A stretch of 64,000 nucleotides of DNA from Marinobacter sp. (GCA_018402255.1 JAGYIS010000010.1:248001-312000); one strand, 5' to 3'; shown: positions 37,503-48,176, counted from the first letter of the stretch. Made by a program: numbers and translations. Notes: a model not told the origin generated them from the letters alone.

Positions 37503-39992
37503 CTACTCGAGTCGCCGGAGCAGCAGCATCGGCGACACACTGAGCACCGGGCGCAACTGCCAGCGCCCGAAAAACGCCAGCAACAATGCGCTGATCACCG
37601 GTATTGGTAACATCACCTGCCAGTGCCAGCGGAAACTCCCTTCAAACATCCGCACCTGCAGCGCATAGACCGCGGCTTCAGCCGCCAGCACTCCGAGCAC
37701 ACCTGCCACGAATCCAAGCAGCGCGAATTCCAGCATGGTACTGCGCGCCAGCAGGGATTGCTGGCCACCCAGGGTCCTGAGCAACGCACCCTCTCGCTGA
37801 CGGTCCCGAAGTGTGGCACTGACCACCGCGGCCATAACGACCAGAGCGGCGGCCAGAATCAACGCCAATATAGCCTCGATTGCCTGAGTGACCTGGCGGA
37901 CGATCTGCTGAATCCGTTCAATAATGTGGTCCAGCTCCAACACCGACACGGTCGGAAAGCGCCGGGAGAACTCGTTCAGCGCAACCTTGTTGTCGGCATC
38001 CAGGTGGAAGCTGGTAATCCAGGTGCTCGGCATATCCGTCAGCCCACCTCCGGGAGGAAAAGCCATGTAAAAATTAGGCCGCATGCTGTCCCACTGCACC
38101 GTTCGAATGCTGGTAATGGGCTCCGTAACGGTTTCAGAACCGATGGTAAAGGTCAGTTGATCACCGATGATCAACCCCAGTTGCTCCGCCAGCTCGGCTT
38201 CGACAGACACACCCTCGGTTTCGCCATCGGCAAACCAGGTCCCCTCAACAATTTCATTGTCTGCCGGCAGCTGGGCCATCCACGTCAGGTTGAGCTCCCG
38301 GTTCAGAGCGCCGACCCGCTCGTCTTTAGTGACGGCTTCCTGCACCGGCTGATCGTTCAACTCCGTCAATCGGCCGCGAACCATCGGGTACAGAGTATCC
38401 AGGGGGGCATCTCGCTCTACCCAGAAGGCTTCTACTTCATCGACCGACTTCCGGTGCAATGTTGATCAGAAAGTGATTAGGGGCGCTGTCAGGCAGTTGA
38501 GCCTGCCAGTCATCCAGCAAGGACGACCGTACGAGTATCAGGGTGGCTGCGAGCATTAACGTCATCGCGAATACCGCCATTTGCGCCATGCTGGCTTGCC
38601 GGTGCCGGTACAGTCCCACCAGCGCCAGGCGCCAGGCATTACCGCCACCCCGTACCCGCCGCAATGCAGCGACCATCAGGCCGCCAAGCAATGCCAGCAC
38701 AGCCAGCAAAATAACCAGGCCACCCAGCAAAGACACCACCAGCGCCACTTCGCCAGCGTACAACCAGACCAGGCCAAACACCGCAAGGATCGCAATAATC
38801 AGATCCGGGATAGCTTCACGCCCGGTTTCACCGGGTTGCGAACGTAATACCCGCATGGCGGCGACGTGCCGCAAACGGCGAATCGGCGGGTACGCAAAAG
38901 CAAACAGCGACACCAGAGCCGTTAAAAGGGCAGGCAACAGCGCGGTGGGATCGAGATAGAAATCCACCGGCTGCTCGAGCACATCGCTCAACAGCTGCAC
39001 CAGAATCCAGAACAACGGCAACGCCACCAGCAGCCCACCGACCATGCCGGCAATACCCCAAAGAGCCAGCCGGCGCAGATAAAGACCACCGATACCTTTG
39101 CTGGACAGCCCAAGGGTTTTCAGCAAGGCGACCGTGTCGCGCTGAGACAGCGCATATTGCCGACTGGCCACGGCAACGGCGACGGCAGCCAGCAGGACCG
39201 CAAGACTGCCACCCAGCAACAGGAACCGCTCAGCCCGCTCCAGCGAGCGAGAGAAGGTTTCGCCATCGCGCACGCCTTCCCATTCATGGCTGGGCTCCAT
39301 TTGCGGTTCCAGCCATTGATAGTATTCGTCCAGAACGTTCTCCGCCCCGGCAAACAGATACACGTATTCAACGCGGCTGCCATCCTGAATCACCCCGGTG
39401 CCAGCCACATCATCCACGTGAAGCATCACTCGCGGCGCCAGTGACGACAGCCGGAAGCCTCCGTCCGGCTCACGAATCAGCAGGCTGGTGATTTCCAGCT
39501 CAAGGTTGCCGACCTCAAGGCTGTCGCCGATTTCAAGTTCCAGCAAGCGCAGCAACCTTGGGTTTACCCAGATTTCACCACGGCCCGGGCCGGCTCCCAC
39601 AATCTGTCGTCGACATCATCCATGCCGGACTGTATTTCAATCTCGCCGCGCAACGGGTATTCGTCACTGACCGCCTTGACGGAAACCAACTGGAACCCGC
39701 TTTCACCGAACACCATGGTGGAAAATTCAACCATCTGGCCGGTCTCCAGGCCCCGGCTCCGAGCTTCTTCAATCCATTCTTGCGGTACCGGACGGCCGTT
39801 TTCGGCTTCCAGCTGTCGGTCAGCGGCAAGAAAGGAACTGGCGGATGACACCAGCGTGCGCTGAAGCTGATTGGCGAACAGGGCGATGGTGGCGACCGTC
39901 GCAACGGCGATGATCAGTGCAACCAGGACAACCCGAACGTCACGCTCGCGCCAGTCCCGGCGCACAGACATCAGTTTTTGTTTGGCTGCCAT
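37503..39992 (-). pseudogene. ABC transporter permease, FtsX/YbbP-like, two frame breaks
   Basis: Three successive frames (39992-39564, 39600-38437, 38459-37503) join into a protein of about 830 residues. It has the plan of a YbbP-type permease: N-terminal TM helix (VVLVALIIAVATVATIALFA), periplasmic MacB-like domain, four central TM helices, a second periplasmic part (GTWFADGETEGVSVEAELAE), and three C-terminal helices with an FtsX domain (AALVVMAAVVSATLRDRQREG). Breaks lie near 39600 and 38447. It shares one base with the ATPase gene at 39992. Function probably lipoprotein or lipid-linked export; not defined. Confidence 0.74.
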
Positions 39993-40711
39993 CAGTTCGC
40001 CTGCTCCCGAGCCAGCTCCGGCTCTGTCAAAATGCCGGCCTCGATATGTAACTGGCGACCACAGCGAGCCGCAAGGTGTTCATCGTGGGTAACCATGACC
40101 AACGTGGTGCCCTGCTCCCGGTTAAGCGCCATCAGCAGATCTGACACGTCCTGGCCGGTGCGGTTGTCAAGGTTGCCGGTGGGTTCGTCGGCAAACAGAA
40201 TCACGGGATCTGACGCAAAGGCCCGGGCGATGGCCACTCGCTGCTGCTCGCCGCCGGATAGCTGGCGCGGGGTGTGATTCAAACGTTCACCCAGCCCCAC
40301 GCGCTCCAGCAGCTCTTTGGCACGAACCTCTGGCGCATCCATACCCGCCAACTCCAGCGGCAACATAACGTTCTCAAGGGCACTGAGCGCTGGCAGTAGC
40401 TGGAATGACTGGAACACAAATCCAACCCGGCTGGCTCTGAGCTTTGCCCGTTCGTCTTCGCTGAGGCTGCTGATCTGTGCGCCGTCGAGCGATACGGTTC
40501 CTTCTGTCGGCGTGTCGAGCCCCGCCAGCAATCCCAGGAGGGTAGTTTTGCCCGATCCGGAACGACCAACGATGGCTACGGATTCTCCCCGATTGATTTC
40601 CAGACTGACCCCCTGCAAGATCGTCAACGTATCTGTTTCCAGGCTTACCCGGTGGGTAAGATCCGTCACCCGTAACATGGGGCTGGTGTCGGTAGTGCTA
40701 AGATCCGTCAT
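39992..40711 (-). CDS. ABC transporter ATP-binding protein, YbbA-like
   Basis: A 239-residue ABC ATPase. Walker A is VGRSGSGKTTLLGLL, the signature is QLSGGEQQRVAIARAF, Walker B is VILFADEPTGNLD, with the H-loop VMVTHDEHLA. It belongs to the LolD/MacB class that partners with FtsX-type permeases. ATG 40711 is used; a longer form from 40783 would overlap the tesA start. The gene is divergent from tesA, as in the conserved tesA-ybbA-ybbP neighbourhood. Confidence 0.9.
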   Translation of the reverse strand: MTDLSTTDTSPMLRVTDLTHRVSLETDTLTILQGVSLEINRGESVAIVGRSGSGKTTLLGLLAGLDTPTEGTVSLDGAQISSLSEDERAKLRASRVGFVFQSFQLLPALSALENVMLPLELAGMDAPEVRAKELLERVGLGERLNHTPRQLSGGEQQRVAIARAFASDPVILFADEPTGNLDNRTGQDVSDLLMALNREQGTTLVMVTHDEHLAARCGRQLHIEAGILTEPELAREQAN

Positions 40712-40777
40712 CTGGTTCACGGTGGCTCCGTTGTCTGGCTCTGATTTTTGAATCTGTAAAGGGTATACGAATTTACT

Positions 40778-41431
40778 ATGCATACGATATCGGCGTACGT
40801 CAGATCAATCGCATTCCTGGCATTTATGCTGCTTTGCTGGCCGGCTCTGGCCAGCCAGAATACGCTGCTGGTGGTCGGAGACAGTTTGAGTGCTGCTTAT
40901 GGCGTACCTTCTGAGACCGCTTGGGTGCAGCTGCTTCGGGATCGTCTCGAAGACCGTGGCATGCCCTGGCGGGTGGTGAATGCCAGCATCAGTGGTGAGA
41001 CTACGGATGGTGGTCTGCGGCGGCTGCCGGGTTTGCTTGACAAGAATAAGCCTGATGTTGTCATCCTTGAGCTGGGTGGCAATGATGGCCTGCGGGGTTT
41101 TCCGCCCGAGGTGATTGAGTCCAATCTGGCCCGGATGATCGAGTTGGTTCAGGATAATGGTGCAATGCCTTTGATTGTGGGCATGCAGATTCCGCCCAAT
41201 TATGGCCAGCGCTACACTCAAATGTTCGCGGATATCTTTCCGAACCTGTCTGACCGCTACGATGCGGTTCTGGTTCCTTTTTTTCTTGAAGGAATCTACA
41301 ACGAGGGCGGGATGATGCAGGACGACGGTATTCATCCGACGGAAGAGGCTCAACCCATGTTACTGGAAAACCTTTGGGGTCAGCTGAAGCCGCTTCTTAC
41401 GAAATCCAATGCCCTTCTTTCTGACCAGTAG
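40778..41431 (+). CDS. tesA: Arylesterase/thioesterase TesA (SGNH hydrolase)
   Basis: A 217-residue exported lipase/esterase. A signal peptide (IAFLAFMLLCWPALASQ) is followed by the GDSL block LLVVGDSLSAAYG (Ser nucleophile), block II ASISGETTDGGL (Gly), block III LGGNDGLRG (Asn) and the catalytic DGIHPTEEAQ (Asp-His). Divergent from the YbbA-like ATPase, as in many gammaproteobacteria. The 3' end overlaps the convergent YheT-like gene by 52 nt. Confidence 0.92.
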   Translation: MHTISAYVRSIAFLAFMLLCWPALASQNTLLVVGDSLSAAYGVPSETAWVQLLRDRLEDRGMPWRVVNASISGETTDGGLRRLPGLLDKNKPDVVILELGGNDGLRGFPPEVIESNLARMIELVQDNGAMPLIVGMQIPPNYGQRYTQMFADIFPNLSDRYDAVLVPFFLEGIYNEGGMMQDDGIHPTEEAQPMLLENLWGQLKPLLTKSNALLSDQ

Positions 41432-42384
41432 TAACCGTCTCTGGCGTGCTCAACAAAACCGACATGCCCTCCCCACTTCGGCACTTCCATCTTCACATGA
41501 GCGCCAAGAATCTTTCGGGATTCCGGAAAACATTGTGGTGACAGGAACGGATCGTCGGCGGCGTTGACCATCAGGGCCGGTACGCGGATGTCTTTTAATC
41601 GGAACAATGCTGAGCAATTGGCCCAGTAATCGTGAGCGTCTTTGAAGCCATGCAGGGGCGCGGTGTAGCGGTTGTCGAACTGGTGGAAGTTGCGGATTTT
41701 TTCGAAGCCGCTGACGTCAATCAGGCCGGGGAAGCGTTCGGCTTTTTCCTGCATTTTACCGTGCAGGTCTCTCAAAAATCGTTGCATATAGATCTTGCGG
41801 CTGGGCAGTGCCAGCATGTCGGCACTGCCGGCGAGGTCTGCGGGGACTGAGTAGGTGACGGCGCCGCTGATTCGGCTATCAACCTGTTCGCTTTGTTGCG
41901 CAAGGTAAAGCAGTGTCAGATTACCTCCCATGCTGAAGCCAGACAAAAAGACGTTGTTGTAGCTGCCTGCCAGGGCGTGGCTGACGACGGCGTGGAGATC
42001 TTCGGTGGCGCCGCTGTGGTAGAACCTGGGTTGGTGGTTCATCACGCCACCGCAGGAGCGGAAATTCCAGGCCAGTACGTCCCAACCGTCGGCCATCAGC
42101 GCCCTTGCCAGCCCAAGCACGTAAGGCCGGCGGCTGTGGCCTTCCAGACCATGGGATATGATGGCGAGGCGCTCACTACCCTGACGGTACCAGTCCAGAT
42201 GCAACTCGTCGTCATCGGGCGTGGCGATAACGGCGGTCTCCGGCGCTGGCATGGACACGTTTCGGAACAGCGTTTGCCAGACCGACTGAATGTGCCCGTT
42301 ACGCAACCAGACCGGTGGTCGGTACGGAGATTGACTGGATGTGTGCAAATTTTGACCTTTTATTTCAGGGGGTTGACGAGGCAA
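41380..42384 (-). CDS. Alpha/beta hydrolase, YheT-like esterase
   Basis: A 334-residue alpha/beta hydrolase. The conserved LRNGHIQSVWQTLFRN opening, the nucleophile elbow GFSMGGNLTLLYLA (Ser), VNAADDPFLSPQ (Asp) and GGHVGF (His) identify the YheT/carboxylesterase group. The start is not settled. TTG 42384 gives the reading used here but overlaps the tRNA promoter, and an in-frame TTG lies at 42348 as an alternative; no ATG is available near the family start. Confidence 0.85.
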   Translation of the reverse strand: MPRQPPEIKGQNLHTSSQSPYRPPVWLRNGHIQSVWQTLFRNVSMPAPETAVIATPDDDELHLDWYRQGSERLAIISHGLEGHSRRPYVLGLARALMADGWDVLAWNFRSCGGVMNHQPRFYHSGATEDLHAVVSHALAGSYNNVFLSGFSMGGNLTLLYLAQQSEQVDSRISGAVTYSVPADLAGSADMLALPSRKIYMQRFLRDLHGKMQEKAERFPGLIDVSGFEKIRNFHQFDNRYTAPLHGFKDAHDYWANCSALFRLKDIRVPALMVNAADDPFLSPQCFPESRKILGAHVKMEVPKWGGHVGFVEHARDGYYWSERRALDFVRSGFS

Positions 42385-42401
42385 ATCAAAGCCCTTACTA
42401 T
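42373..42401 (+). promoter_or_regulatory. Sigma-70 promoter of tRNA-Asn copy 1
   Basis: TTGACG (-35, 42373-42378), a 17-nt spacer, and TACTAT (-10, 42396-42401), followed by a GC-rich discriminator (GCGCCGCG) typical of stable-RNA promoters. The same arrangement precedes tRNA-Asn copy 2. Confidence 0.75.
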
Positions 42402-42421
42402 GCGCCGCGTATTGATGCTGT

Positions 42422-42497
42422 TCCCCGATAGCTCAGTTGGTAGAGCAACGGACTGTTAATCCGTTTGTCCCTGGTTCGAGCCCAGGTCGGGGAGCCA
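42422..42497 (+). tRNA. tRNA-Asn (GUU)
   Basis: A 76-nt tRNA with encoded CCA. The acceptor stem is TCCCCGA/TCGGGGA, the D arm contains AGCTCAGTTGGTAGAGC, the anticodon loop is CTGTTAA with anticodon GTT, and the T arm is GGTTCGAGCC. Identical to the copy at 57140-57215. Confidence 0.97.
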
Positions 42498-42506
42498 CTT
42501 ATTCTG

Positions 42507-42541
42507 AAAAGCCGCTGATTGTTCTCAATCAGCGGCTTTTT
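42507..42541 (+). terminator. Terminator after tRNA-Asn copy 1
   Basis: A perfect 14-bp stem AAAAGCCGCTGATT/AATCAGCGGCTTTT with a 6-base loop, ending in T residues. Symmetric A and T runs could also end the convergent aminopeptidase transcript on the - strand. Confidence 0.85.
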
Positions 42542-42551
42542 GCTTTCTGCC

Positions 42552-43841
42552 TCAGAACACTTCTGCCCGCTGCATGAACTCTTTCAGTACCTGGAACAGG
42601 GTGTAGCCGTCTGAGGTGCCTACCAGCTCACGGATGGAGTGCATGGCAAACTGTGGCACACCAATATCCAGCGTGGTTACACCCAGATTACCGGCGGTCA
42701 GTGGGCCAATGGTACTGCCACAGCCCATGTCGCTGCGTACCACAAAGGTTTGGTGCGGCAGGCCCAGTTCGTCACTGATGTGCCGATACAAGGCCGCAGA
42801 GCGGCTGTTGGTGGCATAACGCTGATTGTGATTGACCTTGATCACCGGGCCCTGGTTAAGAATCGGACCGTGGTTTTCGTCGTGCTTGTCCATGAAGTTC
42901 GGATGAACACCATGGGCGTTGTCGGCAGAGATCATCATCGAATGTGCAATGGCGCGGCCTTTGCCAGCACCACACCAGCGCTCAAGCACGGTGGCAAGGA
43001 ATGGCCCCTGCGCGCCTTCAGCAGACATGCTGCCCACTTCTTCGTGATCGTTGCACACCAGCAGGGCCGCTTCGTCGCCGGAGGTGTTCAATAATGACTG
43101 CAGGCCAATGTAACAGCTAAGCAGGTTATCCAGCCGGGCAGAGGCCAGGAAGTCTTCCCGCAGGCCGACATACGAGGCGCCTTGGGCGTCGTAGAAACTG
43201 AGCTCGTAGCCCAGCACTTTGCGGACTTTCACACCGGACTCACTGGCAACCTGTTCAGACAGCAAATCGCTGAACGCGGTGGTGTCTGTCTCGGGCACCT
43301 GCATGATCACCGGTGGCAGGTCGGTCTGAGCGTTGACCGAGCGATTGCTGTTGGCTTCGCGGTCCAGATGAATGGCCAGGCTGGGAATGATGGCCACCGG
43401 CTTGCGGAAATTGATCAACGTGTCCTGCACCTTGCCGGCATCATCCAGCACGGTCACCCGGCCTGCCAACGACAGATCCCGGTCAAACCATGGGTTCAGC
43501 AGTACGCCCCCGTAGACTTCAACCCCCAACTGGAAATAGCCCTTGCGGCGAAGTTCCGGATTCGGCTTCACTTTCAGGCAGGGGCTGTCTGTGTGAGCAC
43601 CGACCATGCGAATGCCTGAGTTCACCACATCATTGATGCCGGTGCGGAAAGCAACGATGGATGAGCCATTACGAATCGCGTAATAGCCTTTCCCTTGCTC
43701 AAGAGCCCACTCGTCACGCTCGTCCAGGAGCTGAAAACCGGCCGCATCGAGGCGGGCTTTCATGGTATTTACCGCGTGCCAGGGTGTGGGCGAGGCATTC
43801 AGAAATTGAATCAAGTCATTATTAAATTCAGTGTGTTCCAT
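42552..43841 (-). CDS. apeB: M18 family aminopeptidase
   Basis: A 429-residue zinc aminopeptidase. Motifs include [13 protein letters not shown] (metal ligand His/Asp), the [14 protein letters not shown] region with the ligand Asp, [18 protein letters not shown] (ligand Glu pair), and the C-terminal [17 protein letters not shown] with the last ligand His. It trims N-terminal residues, especially acidic or hydrophobic, in the cytoplasm. The start at ATG 43841 ([20 protein letters not shown]) matches the family; the upstream extension is unlikely coding. Confidence 0.92.
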   Translation of the reverse strand: MEHTEFNNDLIQFLNASPTPWHAVNTMKARLDAAGFQLLDERDEWALEQGKGYYAIRNGSSIVAFRTGINDVVNSGIRMVGAHTDSPCLKVKPNPELRRKGYFQLGVEVYGGVLLNPWFDRDLSLAGRVTVLDDAGKVQDTLINFRKPVAIIPSLAIHLDREANSNRSVNAQTDLPPVIMQVPETDTTAFSDLLSEQVASESGVKVRKVLGYELSFYDAQGASYVGLREDFLASARLDNLLSCYIGLQSLLNTSGDEAALLVCNDHEEVGSMSAEGAQGPFLATVLERWCGAGKGRAIAHSMMISADNAHGVHPNFMDKHDENHGPILNQGPVIKVNHNQRYATNSRSAALYRHISDELGLPHQTFVVRSDMGCGSTIGPLTAGNLGVTTLDIGVPQFAMHSIRELVGTSDGYTLFQVLKEFMQRAEVF

Positions 43842-43955
43842 GATCTTCCTGATTGCTTGATAATGGCCGCTACAGTATGGCATGAAGCCGCAGCCGCTCC
43901 TACAGGGCGACGGATTGTCCCTATATTCAACTTGTGATCTTAACCGGAGTCTATT

Positions 43956-44441
43956 GTGTCGATACCCCGTTTTCTGGACATCGAGTACTGTCAGACTGAC
44001 GACACCCTCTTCCCCATTGCCATGGCCTGGTCGCTGGCAGACGGGCAGATGAAAACCGTGGTTATTGCCCCTGAAGACGACTGGCTGCCAGAAGACGGCG
44101 ATCTTGGCGACATTGATCTTCTGTATCTTGAGGAACAAGGGGTACCACTACTTGAGCTCGTTCAGGAGCTGCATCAAGACCTGCCAGACCAGACCGTATA
44201 CGTGGATGGCATGGACCCGGATGAAGTCCTGATCGACCTGATTTTCAGTGCCGTAAGCCAGGATGCACCTTTTGAAATAGCCCCCATTTCGGAACTGATC
44301 AGCGGTTTGGACAGCGACGCCATCGAAGACCGCCGTCGCCAGCTGATGTTTGATGAGGGCCTGGAGCCCCAACTGCCGGAGAATGGCGTCTATGCACTGC
44401 TGATGCTGGCACAGGAGCAGGGCCTGCTGGCAGACCTTTAA
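43956..44441 (+). CDS. Small acidic protein, possibly degenerate exonuclease-like
   Basis: A 161-residue, strongly acidic protein. The opening [20 protein letters not shown] resembles the first strand of a DnaQ-type exonuclease domain (Asp-x-Glu), and the [19 protein letters not shown] strand-helix could be the second acidic motif, but the DEDDh set is incomplete. The start is GTG 43956 with CCGGAG 7 nt upstream. Function not known; I would not assign nuclease activity. Divergent from apeB. Confidence 0.62.
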   Translation: MSIPRFLDIEYCQTDDTLFPIAMAWSLADGQMKTVVIAPEDDWLPEDGDLGDIDLLYLEEQGVPLLELVQELHQDLPDQTVYVDGMDPDEVLIDLIFSAVSQDAPFEIAPISELISGLDSDAIEDRRRQLMFDEGLEPQLPENGVYALLMLAQEQGLLADL

Positions 44442-44547
44442 ACCCTTTGGCCTGTCACAGGGAAGTGTGACCGGCGTCTGCGTAACAAAGCGTTACACAA
44501 GGCAGAATCTGGCGTCAGCACCGTTACTGACAGGAAGCCGGATAATA

Positions 44548-45153
44548 ATGAACAAGGTCGCATTACGTTTCCTCACTCCCAGCCTGATGGCACTTTCCCT
44601 GACACCCCTGGCCAGCCAGGCGCAGGAAACTCCCCGCTCTGACAAACATTACGTCGGGCTTCTGGTTACCGCCCTGGAACACCGCTCCGTTGGCGAAAAC
44701 ACCAAAGAAGATGCCTGGGGTCAGGCTGGCTCGATCGTTATCGGTGGCCACCTGAATGATTTGATTCACGCTGAGATTCGTCTGGGTGGCGGCTTCAAAG
44801 ACGCCGACGTTTCTCCCGGCGATCTTTCTCTGGCCATCGATTACTTCGCCAGTTGGTATATGGGCTTGCACTACTCGGTCACCAGTTATGCCAACATCTA
44901 TGCCCAGGCAGGGTTTACCCACGTCAAAGGCGAGGCCACCCTGGCCAACCGTGAGGAAGGCTACAACGCCCAGTTTCGGGACATCGAAGGCGATTATCCT
45001 GACAGCAGTTTCAGCATCAGCTGGCTTGCGGGGGTAGATTTCGAGGTTCTGGACAATACGTTTCTGGTATTCGAAGGCGGGCGTTTGTTCAAGGACACCG
45101 GCAGCAGTGCCAATACCTTTCAGTTTTCTTCCGGGTTGCGTTACGAGTTCTGA
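44548..45153 (+). CDS. Outer-membrane beta-barrel protein
   Basis: A 201-residue protein with a signal peptide (FLTPSLMALSLTPLASQAQE) and alternating amphipathic strands (YVGLLVTALEHRSV; SIVIGGHLNDLIHAEIRLGGGF; LHYSVTSYANIYAQAGFTHV) ending in LRYEF, with the terminal Phe needed for BAM recognition. This is an 8-stranded-barrel type (porin/OmpA-like, PF13505). ATG 44548 gives the signal peptide. Stem-loop element C lies just beyond its 3' end. Confidence 0.82.
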   Translation: MNKVALRFLTPSLMALSLTPLASQAQETPRSDKHYVGLLVTALEHRSVGENTKEDAWGQAGSIVIGGHLNDLIHAEIRLGGGFKDADVSPGDLSLAIDYFASWYMGLHYSVTSYANIYAQAGFTHVKGEATLANREEGYNAQFRDIEGDYPDSSFSISWLAGVDFEVLDNTFLVFEGGRLFKDTGSSANTFQFSSGLRYEF

Positions 45154-45200
45154 GCGGAAGACTTCCTACGCCCCACGACTCCCACTCCGACGTCCGGTGA

Positions 45201-45306
45201 GGCAGGTGGGGGCCTCTTTCCTGGAATCTCGGAGGCCATGGATGGCCGGAGCGAAGCGCACATGGATGTGCTCGTAGCGTTTCCAGGAAAGAGGCCCCCA
45301 CCTGCC
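45201..45306 (+). repeat. Variable-arm stem-loop element, copy C
   Basis: Arms of 26 nt (45201-45226 and 45281-45306) are perfect inverted repeats. The loop has GGCCATGGATGGCC and GCGCACATGGATGTGC, two self-complementary inner hairpins. It lies between the convergent OMP and rlmL genes. The arm sequence differs from the other copies but pairs with itself. Confidence 0.88.
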
Positions 45307-45320
45307 TCCTCCCCCGCCAG

Positions 45321-47495
45321 TCAGGTACGGTGCTGAATATGCCAGCAGCTGTGAATTTTCTGATTCCGCTGGAAATCCTTGTCCAGAGTGCTGGCCGTCA
45401 CGTCTTTCACTTCAAACTCTTCCGCCAGGTCATCGTCCAGTTTGAATTTGCGGAAGTTGTTGGAGAAGATCAGCAGGCCATCGCTGGATAACCGCTCCAT
45501 GCACTGCCTCACCAGGACGCCGTGATCCCGCTGGACATCCAGCACGCCAGCCATTCGGGCCGAATTGGAGAAGGTCGGGGGGTCCATGAATATCAGGTCG
45601 AAGGTCTGGTTTGCAGTTCTTCTGTCCGCCAGCCAGGCCAGGCAATCGGCCTGCTCGACAACATGCTTCCGCAAATCCGCGCGGTTCAACGCCAGGTTGT
45701 CGATCGCCCAGTTTACGTAAGTTTTCGACATGTCCAGGCTCAGGGAGCGGCTGGCGCCGCCCAGGGCCGCGTGTACAGTAGCTGCACCGGTGTAGCAGAA
45801 CAGGTTCAGGAACCGCTTGCCCTGAGCGTGCTGCTGTATCCAGTGGCGAACCGGGCGGTGGTCCAGGAATAGGCCGGTGTCCAGATAATCCTTCAGGTTC
45901 ACTTTCAACGTGCAGCCATGCTCCTGCACGTTGAGGTACTCACCCGTCGCCGCCTGCTTTTCGTACTGCTTGGTGCCGCTCTGGCGCTGGCGCTGTTTGC
46001 ACACCATGTCTTGTGGATCGATGTCCAGAACCTCCGGGATAACGGCCATGGCCTCAGCCAGGCGCTCTCGGGCCGCTTTTTCGTCGATGGACTTGGGTGC
46101 CAGATATTCCTGAACGTGCACCCTGCCCTCGTAGATGTCGATTGCCAGGGCGTATTCCGGCATGTCGGCGTCGTACAAACGGTAGCAGCCGATGTTCTGT
46201 TTTCTGGCCCATTGGCCGATGGACTTGATGTTCTTTTTCAGGCGGTTGCGCAGCATGTCTGCGCGCTCCGGATTCGCAATGCGCGGCATGATCTGACCAG
46301 CAGCGGCTGGATCTCTCGGCACCATGGCGTTTTCTGCCCGCACCTCAAACAACAACAACTGCGCCGGCAACTTACCGTTAAACAGGTTGTACTGCTTGAA
46401 ACTGCGCAGGCCCACAGACTTGCCGAATTCCGGCGCACCGGTAAAGACCGCCAGGCGCCAGCCGGAGAGCTCGCGGATAACCACTTCACCCAGGCTCTGA
46501 TAGATACCGGCCAGCTGATTACGCTCGCTCAAACGCTCACCATAAGGGGGATTCGTCAGCACCAACCCCTGCTCGGCCCAGGCCTCCTGACGCGCGAACT
46601 GTGCCAACGAACGCGTTTCAACGTTCACTATGCCTTCCAGGCCAGCCCGTTGAATATTTCTCCAGGCCGTGTCTAACACCCGTGAGTCCTCATCAAACCC
46701 GGCAAAGACCGGCACGCGGCCTTGCTTACCTTCATAGGCCCGGCGTTCAGCATCCTGGCGCACACCAAGCCAGAGCTCAGGCTGGTGCCCCGGCCACTTT
46801 TCAAAGCCGAACCTATCCTGTTTGCGACCCGGCGCAATATCCAGGGCCATCAACGCGGCTTCGATTAACAAAGTACCTGAACCACACATAGGGTCGACAA
46901 AATCACCACCGGCGGCCGCGATTTCCGGCCATCCCGCACGCAACAGCAATGCCGCGGCCAGATTCTCTTTCAGCGGGGCGAGCCCCTGCTCGGTGCGATA
47001 GCCGCGCATGTGCAAGCTGTGACCGCTGAGGTCGAGGCCAACCGCCAACCGGCCACGATTCAAACGAGCCGAAATCGTCACGTCCGGATCTTTTTGGGCA
47101 ACAGCAGGTCTCGCCGCACCGGCTCCACGGATGCTGTCCACGATTCCGTCTTTCACTTTCTGGGCGCCAAACTGGGTATTGCGCAGTTCTTCGTTCTGCC
47201 CCAGAAAATTGACCCGGAAACTACCGCCCGCCGGGATATGGGCTTGCCAGTCCAGTGCTACCACGCCTTCGTACAGCTCTTCAGCGCTTCGGGCATCCAC
47301 CTCCGCAATGTGCAGAATCACCCGATTAGCCAGCCGCGACCACATACAGGCGCGGTAGCCGGCTTCCAGCTCACCCTCAACCCAGACACCTGCCGGAGCA
47401 TTGCGCACCTGTGCCAGGCCAAAGCTCTCCAGTTCATCACCCAGGAGATACTCAACGCCCTTAGGGCAGGTTACAAAAAAGACATGCTTTGACAA
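45321..47495 (-). CDS. rlmL: Bifunctional 23S rRNA (guanine-N2/N7) methyltransferase RlmKL
   Basis: A two-domain methyltransferase that makes m2G2445 and m7G2069 of 23S rRNA. The N-terminal THUMP domain (FVTCPKGVEYLLGDELE) leads to the RlmL domain with PMCGSGTLLIEAALMA and LTNPPYGERL. The C-terminal RlmK half has FLNLFCYTGAATVHAALGGA and IFMDPPTFSNSAR (SAM binding and catalytic DPP). About 724 residues. TTG 47495 is chosen because CCAGGAG lies 6 nt upstream and the family begins at SKHVFFVTCPKG; ATG 47555 is possible. The 3' end abuts element C. Confidence 0.9.
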   Translation of the reverse strand: MSKHVFFVTCPKGVEYLLGDELESFGLAQVRNAPAGVWVEGELEAGYRACMWSRLANRVILHIAEVDARSAEELYEGVVALDWQAHIPAGGSFRVNFLGQNEELRNTQFGAQKVKDGIVDSIRGAGAARPAVAQKDPDVTISARLNRGRLAVGLDLSGHSLHMRGYRTEQGLAPLKENLAAALLLRAGWPEIAAAGGDFVDPMCGSGTLLIEAALMALDIAPGRKQDRFGFEKWPGHQPELWLGVRQDAERRAYEGKQGRVPVFAGFDEDSRVLDTAWRNIQRAGLEGIVNVETRSLAQFARQEAWAEQGLVLTNPPYGERLSERNQLAGIYQSLGEVVIRELSGWRLAVFTGAPEFGKSVGLRSFKQYNLFNGKLPAQLLLFEVRAENAMVPRDPAAAGQIMPRIANPERADMLRNRLKKNIKSIGQWARKQNIGCYRLYDADMPEYALAIDIYEGRVHVQEYLAPKSIDEKAARERLAEAMAVIPEVLDIDPQDMVCKQRQRQSGTKQYEKQAATGEYLNVQEHGCTLKVNLKDYLDTGLFLDHRPVRHWIQQHAQGKRFLNLFCYTGAATVHAALGGASRSLSLDMSKTYVNWAIDNLALNRADLRKHVVEQADCLAWLADRRTANQTFDLIFMDPPTFSNSARMAGVLDVQRDHGVLVRQCMERLSSDGLLIFSNNFRKFKLDDDLAEEFEVKDVTASTLDKDFQRNQKIHSCWHIQHRT

Positions 47496-47819
47496 AATCA
47501 ACTCCTGGTTTTCTGGATAAAGCCGGTAAGCCGCCGGAAAAGCAGCAAAACCCATAGTAGGGCTGTCATCGTTATTTCACAAACCTATAAGAAAAGCTTC
47601 ATATAGACGAAATAAATAGTGTACATCCGCTCAAGGTTCGTCTTACCTTGTAGTTGACGCGTCGTTCCGGAAGCTCAATAAACAATGCTTCCGTTAACAG
47701 GATCCTGACTGCTCTGACCGGAGCTGGCAATAGTGGGTTATCCCGGATGGGTACCAACTTTGCTGCGGTCACTGCAGATGTGTACACGATTTTCTGTTAA
47801 TCCATCAGTGAGGAACGGC
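47496..47819. other. Intergenic region upstream of rlmL and rmf
   Basis: About 320 nt between divergent genes. A possible rmf promoter is TTGACG (near 47653) with an AT-rich block about 17 nt later. I see no other feature and no credible small gene. Confidence 0.35.
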
Positions 47820-48032
47820 ATGAAAAGACAGAAGAGAGATATGTACGCTCGTGCATTCAAGCGGGGTTATCTCGCTGGCGTGTCCGGCAAATCAAAAGAC
47901 AGCTGCCCGATTGATCAACCAGAAGGGCGTCAGGAATGGTTGAATGGGTGGCGAGAAGGCCGCACAGATAACTGGGAGGGCATGACCGGCGTTTCCGGCA
48001 TCCACAAGTTAGCCAACGTAACCGCGACTTAA
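47820..48032 (+). CDS. rmf: Ribosome modulation factor
   Basis: A 70-residue basic protein that dimerises 70S ribosomes into inactive 100S particles in stationary phase. The family core MKRQKRDMYARAFKRGYLAG and the CPIDQPEGRQEWLNGWREGR block are present. ATG 47820 is preceded by GTGAGGAACG, giving AGGA about 8 nt upstream. A terminator follows at 48177-48205. Confidence 0.93.
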   Translation: MKRQKRDMYARAFKRGYLAGVSGKSKDSCPIDQPEGRQEWLNGWREGRTDNWEGMTGVSGIHKLANVTAT

Positions 48033-48176
48033 AGTCGGTGTTGGCCTACCCCGTTTAACTTGATCTGTTTTTTTCACACATTAACAACACAATTTGACGC
48101 AGTATTCCGAGCAACCGAAACGGGGCCTCCCGCCCCGTACCATGCGAAGAAGCGCCACGGGGTTCGTTCCCCGCAA